DNA from: Dugong dugon
Taxonomy: Eukaryota > Chordata > Mammalia > Sirenia > Dugongidae
NCBI GenBank assembly: GCA_030035585.1
Contig: CM057476.1
Coordinates: forward strand, 19,452,501 to 19,516,500
Direction: 5' to 3'
DNA: 64,000 nucleotides
Under the pieces are notes generated by a model, which made no database searches, was not told the DNA's origin, and worked only from the letters and a program-made list of their open reading frames with translations. Shown piece after piece: positions 56,019 through 64,000 of the stretch (position 1 is the stretch's first letter; the number at the start of each line of letters is the position of its first letter). The translations under genes and the position numbers were made by a program.

Positions 56019-56756
56019 TTTCCAACAAAAACCCTGTGTTTTCTGTGCAGAACTCACATGTTAAGTCTCCCGCCCTTCCAGCTTTCCCTATAGGATTCTC
56101 TCTCACTTGGATAATTTTTGTACTTGCTGGTATGTTCAGTAAGACAGTTTTACTAATCTCTTTCTTACTTTTTTTTTCCCTAAAAGAGAGGTTGGCAAAC
56201 TCTGGCCTGCAGGATGTTATTGTAAATGGTTTTATTGATACACAGCCACGCTTTTAAGCATTTATTTACCTTAAGAAAAGGTTTGCTGACCTCTATTCCA
56301 GAGCAGGTGGGCTTGTTCCCAACACAGGCCCATAACTCATCCAATTTCAGTATTTTAGATTTTACTTGATCCAAAGGCTCACCTTTTCTAGATAAGCACC
56401 ATCCCTTCTTTAGATTCTTCATTCTCTCTTCGTTTTGGTCTCCAGCACTATTGTTTGCTCCCTTTTAGTGGTCATTCTTCACAAAGCAACTAGGTGTTAG
56501 TGACTTCTGAAGGATGGCTGTGTGCTGGCCGTGTGGCAGATGCTGGGGACAAGCTAGACTCACCGTGAGCTCAGAGGTGTGGCAGCACTCCTGTCTTATG
56601 ACACACAGCCCTCCTCTGGGCCTTGGCAAAATCCTGATGCCTTGAGCCCTCAGGGTTGCTCACCATAAAGTTATGCCATGAACGTTGAATTCATGAACAC
56701 TGGGCGTCTAGGGGACAGGGCGTGGACAAGCAGGTGCACAGCCCTGATGGCAAATT

Positions 56757-57290
56757 CTGTGTGTGTGTCTCTGTGTGTTATGTCTTTGTGTCGGTGTCTG
56801 TATCTGTGTGTGTTTCTGTGTGTCTGTGTTGTGTGCGTGTGTCTCTGTGTGTGTCTGTGTCTGGTCTGTATATGTCTGTGATTATGTATCTCTGTCGCTG
56901 TGTCTGTGTTTGTCTGGTGTGTCCGTGTCTCTGTATGTGTCTGGTGTGTACATGTCTGTGTTTCTGTGTATCTCTGCGTCTCTCTCTCTCCGTGAATCTC
57001 TGTGTGTCTGTGTTTGTGTCTGTGTGTGTGCCTCTGTGCCTTTGTGTATGTGTGTGTGTGTCTGTATGTCTCTTTGTGTCTATGTCTGTGTGTCTCTGTG
57101 TGTGGTCTCTGTATGTCTGTGTGTGTATGTCTGTGTATCTGTGTGTGTGGTCTCTATGTGCATATGTCTGTATGTGTGTTTGTGTGTGTCTGTGTGTATC
57201 TGTGTGTGGTCTCTGTGTGTCTTTGTGTATCTGTGTGTGTCTGTGTGTGTGTCTGCGTGTGGTCTCTGTGTGTCTGTCTGTGTGTGTCTT
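56757..57290. repeat. TG-rich tract (about 530 nt)
   Basis: Imperfect tgtgtctgtgtctctgtgtg units, almost no A or C runs; ends about 20 nt before the exon 26 acceptor. Confidence 0.95.
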
Positions 57291-57310
57291 CTCCCTCTGG
57301 CGGCCTGCAG

Positions 57311-57526
57311 TTTGCGGAAGACCGCATTTACCGTCACCTGGAGCCCGCGCTGGCCTTCCAGCTGGAGCTCAGCCGGATGCGAAACTTCGACCTGACCGCT
57401 GTGCCCTCTGCCAACCACAAGATGCACCTTTACCTGGGCTCAGCCAAGGTGAAAGAAGGTGCGGAAGTGACGGACCACAGGTTCTTCATCCGGGCCATCA
57501 TCAGGCACTCGGACCTGATTACGAAG
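57311..57526 (+). CDS. ACACB: ACACB exon 26: central domain, downstream of TG-rich tract
   Basis: Seventy-two codons, phase 0 (cctgcag / gtaagt). Encodes [20 protein letters not shown] then [20 protein letters not shown] and [19 protein letters not shown]. The TG-rich tract ends only about 20 nt before this acceptor, and the exon frame stays open upstream through part of it. About human residues 1483-1554. Confidence 0.95.
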
Positions 57527-58499
57527 GTAAGTGTCGCGGGCCGTTTCTCCTTCGGAGCTCGTCCCTTGTGCCCTGGCCTTTCATTCACTGAGTGCCTGCT
57601 CTGTGCAGGGCCCTGGGCTGGCCACTGGGGACAGGAGGGCGCACTGTACTCAGGAGGCCACCTCTGTGATGCCCAGTCTGGGGGAAGATGGAGAGGGAGT
57701 GGCCATGATTGTGTCCCGGCTGGTGACACGTGGATCAGTTTCTCGTGTTACATGGATTTCTCTGTGACAGGAGGATTTAAGGATAGAAAAGAACTGGCTT
57801 GTTAAGGACTGACTGAGTGAATGAGTGATCGTTTTCCATTATTTCTTGCATTTGTAAAAGTAACCCATGTTTTTATTATGCAATTTCGAACAGCTTCAAC
57901 AATTTTTCACTGTTTGTTGCATTTGTAATCTGTGATGAGATCATGAAACTCTCAAACAAATTTTCAGTTGAAAATTTCAAACTGAGCGTGACTTCCAAAA
58001 ATCAAGTAAAAGAGCCCAGAATCTTGCCACCCAGAGGTCAGCCCTATTGGCAACCCCCTCTAGATGTAACTCCATATTTAGAGTTGTGGGTACAACGTTC
58101 CAGACGGGAGCTCAGGGGCCAGATCATTTGCAGACTGCTGATTTCTACTAGACTGTCCTTTAGGTTTCTTGTCATGTTGGTGAGTAGTGATCCACAGCAT
58201 CCTTTTGGGTATCTGTGTGATACTTCCTTTCGTGTATGTCCTGTGGGCATGTAATTTTTTAGGTAATTTTCTTTTATAGTGGACTTCTTTTAGAGCAATT
58301 TTAGGTTTACAGAAAAATCGTGTACAAAGTACAGCATCCCCCGTGCTCCCTCCCCTGCACGCTGGCTCTCCCCTCATTAGCAGCTTGCATTCGATTTCTC
58401 ACGGCATGTGTGCGGGCACTGCAGCAGCGCCGCCCAGTGGAACTTTCTGTGAGGGCGGAAATGTTCTGTGTGTGCACCACTAAGCCACGTGTGGTTATT

Positions 58500-59025
58500 A
58501 TTATTTTTTTTAGTAATATTTTATTGTGTTTTCAGTGAAAGTTTACACAGCAGATTAGGTTCCCATTTGACAATTTCTACAAAATTGTTAAGTGACATTA
58601 GTTACGTTTTTCACAATGTGTCAATATTCTCTTCAATTACGTTCTGGTTGTTCCGTTTCCAGTGCTCTAGTTTCCCTGCCCCCTTCTTCTCATCTTTGCT
58701 TTAGAGTAATTGTTGACCTTTTGGGCTCATAGAGATGGTTTTTTAATGGAGCACCGTGCTCACGGGTAACACCCGTTATTTTGTGTGCCAATCTGTTATT
58801 TCGCTAAAAGGTGACCTCGGGATAGTTTCGGTTCAAGATTTAAAGAGTATCTCCGGGCAGTAGTCTCAGGGGGTCCTCTAGTCCCAACTGGTCCAGTAAG
58901 TCTGGACTTTTTAAGAACTTGAGTTCTGTTCCATGCTTTTCTTCCATTCTATCAGGGTCCACCTATTGTGGCCCTGATCAGAATGATCGGTAGTGGTAGA
59001 CAGGCACCATCTAGTTGTTCCAGTC
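58500..59025 (-). mobile_element. L1-like 3' end
   Basis: Same family as 26287-26878 (agtgaaagtttacacagcag, gttttttaatggagcaccgt). cacgtgtggttatt before and cacatgtggttatt after look like a target-site duplication. Confidence 0.75.
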
Positions 59026-59099
59026 CACATGTGGTTATTGAACGCTTCAAGTATGGCTAGTGTGCCTAAGTGACCGACTTTCTAATTTGATTTAATTTT

Positions 59100-59670
59100 T
59101 TAATACAGTTTATTTTTTAGAGCAGTTTTAGGATTATGGAAAGGTGGTGGAGAAAGTACAGAGAGCCCCCATGTGATTCCTTTCTCCCAAACCCCGTTTC
59201 TCCTGTTATTAACATCTTGCGTTCCTGTGGTATGTTGTTGCAGTTGATCAACTAATATTGATATATTATGAACCAGAGTCCATAGTTTACATTAGGACTC
59301 ACTCCTGGTGTTATGTAGTCAGTCCTATGGGTTTGTTTGTTCATTGTGGTGAGTATATATATTGTTGAAAATTCGCCATTTCAACATTCTCACACGTACA
59401 ATTACTTTCATCATGTTGTTCAACTATCACCACTATCTGTTTCAAAATTTTTCATCACTCTTAACAGAAGCTCAGTGCCCCCCAAGCAATGACTCCCTTT
59501 TTCCCCGACCCTCCCACCCCTGGCAACCACTGATAGACCCTGGTCTGTACACACATGCCTATTCTAGATATCTCATATACAATACTTGTCCAGTCCTATG
59601 GGTTTTGACAAATGCATAATGTCTGTGTCCACCATTACAGTATCATACAGGATAGTTTCACTGCCCTAAA
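59100..59670 (-). mobile_element. L1M 3' end split by a second L1
   Basis: Outer copy matches 205-600. The inner antisense L1 piece (59335-59590) is flanked by cagtcctatgggttt at 59320-59334 and 59591-59605. Confidence 0.85.
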
Positions 59671-59894
59671 AAGCATAATTTTTTTTTTCCCCACTCATTC
59701 CTCATTGATGGATGTTAAGTGAGTCTCAGTCTTTTGCTCCCTCCAACAACCAGACAGCCTTCTGCGTACCTTCATCTCTGCAAGCCCGGCTCTGTGGGTC
59801 TCGCTTGGCACACTTTTTGGAGGAGGGGAATGTTTTCCTCCCACTCTGCCTGTCTGAGGCCCCTACCTCAGTGGCCACCCCGCTTCCTTGGCAG

Positions 59895-60050
59895 GAAGCG
59901 TCCTTCGAGTACCTGCAGAACGAGGGCGAGCGGCTGCTCCTGGAAGCCATGGACGAGCTGGAGGTGGCGTTCAACAACACCAGCGTGCACACGGACTGCA
60001 ACCACATCTTCCTCAACTTCGTGCCCACCGTCATCATGGACCCCTGCAAG
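59895..60050 (+). CDS. ACACB: ACACB exon 27: central domain
   Basis: Fifty-two codons, phase 0 (ttggcag / gtcctg). Encodes [20 protein letters not shown] then [20 protein letters not shown] and [12 protein letters not shown]. The donor is weak at +3 to +6. About human residues 1555-1606. Confidence 0.94.
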
Positions 60051-60915
60051 GTCCTGCCTCTGGGGGATCTCACTGGGCTCTGGGCTAAGCCTCGCTGGGA
60101 CCGATGGCTCTTCATGCCATGTGGGGGTGGGGTGTTTTCTCCTGGCACTCGAGACCTGAGTTCCAGGATGAACACGTGTGTGTTTGAACCTCAGTTGCTG
60201 AGGGAGGAGAATGAGCCTCCTGTCATTCAATTCTAGAGCCATATTTTAGCCACAACCCTTAGCACTTGACCTGTTTTGATGGCCACCCTTCCATGGGCAT
60301 GCTTCACTTTGAGGACAACACAGATACCAACAATGTCTTGCAAAATGAAATGTCCTTTTCCTGGTTCCAGGCTCCGTTGGGGTTTTGCATGTGGGCAGGA
60401 TAGGGAGTGAGAACCTGAGGTTTGCGGTTGAGCTGTTTGCTGTAGATTGGTTCTTCATGGGCTGGCGGAGTTCTTTTACGGTGTTGATTCTGGGATGAAA
60501 TAAGTCCTGGTACATCAGCGTGGCACCTGCGAGGTGCAGAGGGTCCATGCTGATACCACAACTCCACCGGTCTGCATGATTCCAGAAACAAAAATAATGC
60601 ATAGGCTTGGGATGCCTGAGGGGGAGAAAGCTGGTGTGACATAGGAGAACTAGCTCTGTCCCTTACCAGCCTCAGTTTCCTCATTGTTAATGGGAGATCT
60701 GAATGCCAACCTCTCTGGGTAATTATGAGGATGAAATGAGATAATGAACTTCAAATGCCCAGCACGCTGTCTTTGGTTGTTATTAGCTGATTGTTGGATA
60801 CATGCTATGCCTCAGGCATTCTACAATCTCATCATCCTGTTATAATTAGCGCTAGAACTATTACAAGTGTGCGTAGAATGGGCTCTGATATTGGAACTCT
60901 TGTGATCTGGGACAG
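60051..60915 (+). other. Intron 27
   Basis: Mostly unique; a MIR 3' half at 60650-60790. Confidence 0.78.
60650..60790 (+). repeat. MIR SINE, partial
   Basis: cagcctcagtttcctcattg, atgaggatgaaatgagataa. Confidence 0.82.
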
Positions 60916-61119
60916 ATTGAGGAGTCAGTGCGCTCCATGGTCATGCGCTATGGCAGCCGATTGTGGAAACTCCGAGTGCTACAGGCTGAGGTCAAGATCA
61001 ACATCCGCCAGACCACCACCGGTGTGGCCTTTCCCATCCGCCTGTTCATCACCAACGAGTCAGGCTACTACCTGGACATCAGCCTCTACAGAGAAGTGAC
61101 CGACTCTAGATCTGGAAAC
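60916..61119 (+). CDS. ACACB: ACACB exon 28: central domain
   Basis: Sixty-eight codons, phase 0 (gggacag / gtaagg). Encodes [20 protein letters not shown] then [20 protein letters not shown] and [20 protein letters not shown]. It is the last central-domain exon before the carboxyltransferase. About human residues 1607-1674. Confidence 0.95.
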
Positions 61120-61351
61120 GTAAGGCTGGGCTGGGCCATGAATGTCTTAATCAAAGCAGAGGCAGGCCACTTGGAAGATTGAGATATAGATTCAAACATT
61201 ACTCAGTGGCTGTCTGGCTTTGCCATGCTGGGCTCGGGTAGCTCCTGAATTTTAGGATAAACGTGTTAGCTTCTGGATCCCAGTTGGTCAAGAAAGGAGA
61301 ATGAATCCTTCAAGGTTTAATCAATTCTAGGACCATATTTGAGATAAGAAA

Positions 61352-61556
61352 AGAAGGCCTGGTGGCTCAGTGATTAAAACATTCTGCTGCTAACTGAAAG
61401 GTCAGCAGTTTGAACCCACCAGCTGCTTCACAGGAGACAGATGTACCAGTCTGCTTCCCTAAAGATTAGTGCTTTGGAAACCCTATGGGGCAGTTCTGCT
61501 TTGTCCTATAGGGTTGCTGTGAGTTGGAATTCATTCGACGGCAACAAGTTTGGTTT
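61352..61556 (+). repeat. AfroSINE, long form
   Basis: ggcctggtggctcagtgatt ... ctgcttccctaaagattagt; gataaga on both sides. Confidence 0.9.
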
Positions 61557-61734
61557 ATTTGGGATAAGACATGGAATACCAGGGTTGCTTATAATACAGT
61601 CTCCAGATTGGTTCACATAGGAAAATAGATGTTTTCCCCAACCATGTTTTAGAACAAACTTTTATAAAGTGAATCAAATATCTTATTGACTGTCGTTTTA
61701 TAAATACATACGTACGTATATATATACACCAAAC

Positions 61735-61884
61735 ACGTTGCTGTGGAGTCGATTCTGACTCATAGCGACCCTACAGGGCAGAATAGAACTGCCCCATAGT
61801 GTTTCCAAGGAGTGGCTGGTGGAGTTAAACAGCTGACCTTTTGGTTAGCAGCCAAGCTCTTAATTACTGTGCCACCAGGGCTCC
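61735..61884 (-). repeat. AfroSINE, short form
   Basis: gctgtggagtcgattctgac ... ctgtgccaccagggctcc, inserted into a TA repeat. Confidence 0.92.
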
Positions 61885-61904
61885 ATGTATATATATATAT
61901 ATAT

Positions 61905-62160
61905 AAATTTTTAATTCTGAACTAATTTAAGACTCCCAAGAAGTTGCAGAAATAGAGGGGGGAAAAAAAAAGTACAGGAAGTTCCCACATACCCTTCACC
62001 CAGCTTCCCCCGATGGTAACATCTTATAAAACCAAGTACATTGTCAAAACCAGAACATTGACATCGGTACACTACTATTAAGTTAAATACAAACTTTATT
62101 CAGATTTTCCCAGTTTTCATATGCACTCTTGTTTTTTTGCTTTTCTGTGTGTAATACTAT
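61905..62160 (-). repeat. L1 3' UTR fragment
   Basis: acatacccttcacccagctt, actactattaagttaaatac. Confidence 0.65.
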
Positions 62161-62397
62161 CTTTTTGGAGCTGTGTTTTCATATCCCCCACTGCACCTCC
62201 TTGCTCTGATTGCCCTGTGGCAGAGAGGAGAGTATTAGCTATCATAAGCACTCTCTTCATTATGTGACGTAATGTGCTTTACTTCCCCCATTGCGTTTTC
62301 ACTGAGGACCAGGTAGATATAAATGGGGAAGGGGCATGGTTGTGGGATACTTGGTGACTGACCTCTCTCACCCTGTCTGTCTTTCTTTCTGATCCAG

Positions 62398-62553
62398 ATC
62401 CTGTTTCATTCCTTCGGCAACAAACAAGGACCCCAGCATGGGATGCTGATCAACACGCCCTACGTAACCAAGGACCTGCTGCAGGCCAAACGATTCCAGG
62501 CCCAGTCCCTGGGAACCACTTACGTGTACGACTTTCCAGAAATGTTTAGGCAG
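62398..62553 (+). CDS. ACACB: ACACB exon 29: start of carboxyltransferase domain, GC donor
   Basis: Fifty-two codons, phase 0 (gatccag acceptor). Encodes [20 protein letters not shown] then [20 protein letters not shown] and YDFPEMFRQ, the entry to the N-terminal carboxyltransferase domain that moves CO2 from biotin to acetyl-CoA. The donor is CAG|GCAAGT, a third GC donor; after FRQ the family continues ALFKLWG, presumably in the next exon beyond the window. About human residues 1675-1726. Confidence 0.94.
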
Positions 62554-63110
62554 GCAAGTCCTGCGGCTCAGACGCGGCACCACACCCAAGTCCCCCAAGC
62601 AGACCCCATCAGTACCAAGCCCCTTGTCCTTAGGCACTTTTCCAAAAACCCCCATCCAAAGAACAAGGTCTTCATGAAGAAAAAGAAATTAACATTGAGA
62701 ATGGCTTAGTAGCATTTTTTTCTAAAATAAATCTGATTTTATCCTAATGATAAAAGTAATATAATGTAGAAACTTTGAAAAATAAAGGAGAGTAGGAAGA
62801 AGAAGAAAGTGAGTCCCAATTCCATGTCCTAAAGACAAATTGCTGCATTTTGGTTTATTTCCTTCTGGTCTTGTTAATGTTCGTTTATGAAGTCCCTGCT
62901 ACTTCCCAGGTACCATTCTAGGGGTAGATATAGCATGAAGAGAAGGATGGGGCCACTGCCTTTGAAGTTTTAGGCTATTTTTAAAAAGTAATGATTTTCT
63001 ATAATTTTTTGATTATTAAAATGTACAATGGAAAATACAGAAAAGTAGGAATAAGAAAATAAAATGCCACCCACATGTAATTTACCCAGCAGTGATGACT
63101 GCAATAACAT

Positions 63111-63480
63111 TTTTTAAACATAGTATTTTATTGTGTTTTTGGCAAAGGTTTGCACAGCAGTTTAGGTTCCCATTCAGCAATTTCTGCACAAATTGTTCAG
63201 TGACATTGGTTACAGTCTTCACAGTGCATGAACATTCTCATTATTTCTGTTCTGGTTATTCCGTTTTCATTAATCTAGTTTCCCTACCCCCTTGTGTTCT
63301 CATCTTTGTTTTAAAGTAATTGCTGACCATTTGGCCTCATGTAGGGGTTTTTTTTAAAGGAGCACTTACAGGTGATATTCTTTATTTTGTGAGCCAATCT
63401 GTTATTTAGCTACAAGGTGACCTTGGGTTAGTTTTGGTTCCAGGTTTTTGAAGAGTATCTCAGGGCAATAGTTACAATCA
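63111..63480 (-). mobile_element. L1-like 3' end
   Basis: tttgcacagcagtttaggtt, ctgttctggttattccgttt; same family as 8790, 26287 and 58500. Confidence 0.68.
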
Positions 63481-63717
63481 CATTTTAATGCATTTCCTTT
63501 AAGTGTTTTTTCTATGCCTTTCTTTTTTTACGTAGTACAGCCTTTAAAGGAGACTGAATATGCTGCCATTGGTGATGGGGATGGCTCTTTGCATCCCCTG
63601 CACTGGCTTGTGAAGGACATTCATGAAACAAACAAGGGTCTGGACTTTCCCCTGTAGGCAGCAAAGTATCACATTGCTTCAGGCATAGGAGACACAGAAT
63701 CATAGGAAAATCTTCTA

Positions 63718-63905
63718 TTTAGAGTCACTCAGGCCAGGGTTTGAATCCTGGGTCTGTCCCTTGCTTCCTATGTGTCCCTGGTCAAGTGCCTTTACCTCTC
63801 TGGGCCTCAGTTTCCTCCTCTGTAAAATGGGGATGATAACAGTATTTACCTTGCAAAGTTGTTAAGAGGAACTGACATATTCAGTAGTTGCTTAATAAAT
63901 TAAAA
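63718..63905 (+). repeat. MIR SINE
   Basis: ggtttgaatcctgggtctgt, tttcctcctctgtaaaatgg. Confidence 0.88.
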
Positions 63906-64000
63906 CCGTTATTAAGAATGTCATTGTTGTGTCCTTTTGCCTCTGACCTCAAGTGTCATAGAGTAAGAAGCATGATGAACCAGCAAATCTGTCTCCTTTC

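Larger units (their letters stand above)
55706..57310 (+). other. Intron 25
   Basis: AfroSINE (55850-56018), small hAT-like trace (56183-56300), unique 56300-56750, then a TG-rich tract to about 57290. Confidence 0.8.
57527..59894 (+). other. Intron 26
   Basis: 57527-58260 unique; fragments of L1 3' sequence (58262-58380); L1-like 3' end (58500-59025) nested inside a hAT-like stretch (58400-58500 and 59020-59090, both containing acatgtggttatt-type ends); L1M split by another L1 (59100-59670); 59690-59894 unique. Confidence 0.72.
61120..62397 (+). other. Intron 28
   Basis: Two AfroSINEs (61352-61556, 61735-61884), TA-rich runs on both sides of the second, an antisense L1 3' piece (61905-62160), then unique sequence to exon 29. 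Confidence 0.8.
1..64000 (+). other. ACACB: ACACB gene, internal part (29 exons)
   Basis: Acetyl-CoA carboxylase 2 makes malonyl-CoA from acetyl-CoA, bicarbonate and ATP at the outer mitochondrial membrane, where malonyl-CoA restrains CPT1 and fatty-acid oxidation. Twenty-nine exons join with consistent phases into 1284 codons: biotin carboxylase (exons 1-6), linker/BT region (7-10), biotin carrier (10-11), central domain (12-28) and start of carboxyltransferase (29). Isoform 2 rather than ACACA is supported by strings such as [20 protein letters not shown] in exon 4 and [16 protein letters not shown] in exon 14; ACC1, from memory, differs at several of these positions. The N-terminal targeting segment that separates the isoforms most clearly is outside the window. 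All visible metal-binding and catalytic residues are present and nothing suggests a pseudogene: introns are retained and no exon is broken. Confidence 0.95.
62554..64000 (+). other. Intron 29 (GC donor, incomplete)
   Basis: Starts GCAAGT. AT-rich unassigned sequence 62700-63110, an L1-like 3' end (63111-63480), unique 63480-63715, a MIR (63718-63905). The acceptor lies beyond the window. Confidence 0.8.

Noticed and set aside
56722..57805. Open frames of 289, 267 and 210 codons rich in Cys, Val, Leu and Ser
   Set aside because: They are produced by the TG-rich repeat, which lacks stops in any frame, and run into exon 26 only because the exon follows directly. No conserved protein features.
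59719..60242. Several 120-174 codon frames on both strands
   Set aside because: Exon 27 plus readthrough of intron, and opposite-strand shadows.
1..64000. ACACA (ACC1) as the gene identity
   Set aside because: Exon strings in exons 4, 6, 9 and 14 match the ACC2 wording I remember and differ from ACC1. The N-terminal difference is outside the window, so a direct alignment would settle the remaining doubt.

Overview
The window is mammalian genomic DNA carrying the middle part of one large multi-exon gene on the + strand, which I identify as ACACB (acetyl-CoA carboxylase 2, the mitochondrial-membrane ACC isoform). I located 29 coding exons between 72 and 62553. Every boundary except three donors is GT-AG, and reading phase is continuous throughout. 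Together they give 1284 codons without a stop, from the ATP-grasp core of the biotin carboxylase domain, through the biotin-carrier domain (Glu-Val-Met-Lys-Met, lysine codon 23744-23746) and the central domain, to the first residues of the carboxyltransferase domain. Anchoring on the biotinyl lysine and the catalytic arginine (numbers from memory), window codon n is close to human ACC2 residue n+442, so the window spans about residues 443-1726 of roughly 2458. The 5' end of the gene and most of the carboxyltransferase exons lie outside.

The host is an afrotherian. More than 30 copies of tRNA-derived AfroSINEs (internal signature: the gtcgctatgagtcggaatcg motif or its complement) are scattered through the introns. 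Many are a short form lacking about 45 nt in the middle. As I recall, that deletion marks the paenungulate (elephant, sirenian, hyrax) subfamily, so an elephant or manatee is the best guess. Other repeats are L1 3' ends (mostly antisense, several of a lineage-specific type), L1 ORF2 fragments, MIR and L2 remnants, hAT-type MITEs, MaLR-like LTRs, and simple or minisatellite DNA.

Layout: 1-16624 biotin carboxylase exons 1-8, with a long inverted duplication in the intron at 9.2-10.7 kb; 20047-23872 the exons leading into the biotin carrier; 27969-46632 central-domain exons 12-20, with a 15-bp-unit minisatellite filling the intron after exon 17; 51421-62553 exons 21-29, including two tiny exons (57 and 42 nt) bracketed by a CA-rich intronic tract upstream and a UG-rich one downstream; 62554-64000 intron.

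I see no other protein-coding gene, tRNA, rRNA or CRISPR array, and no new enzymatic system. The most interesting signals concern RNA processing: three GC-AG introns, complementary CA/UG tracts around two frame-neutral small exons, an L1 that runs to within 20 nt of a splice acceptor, and two long intronic inverted repeats. There is also a short internal segment copied from one intron into an L1 in the next.
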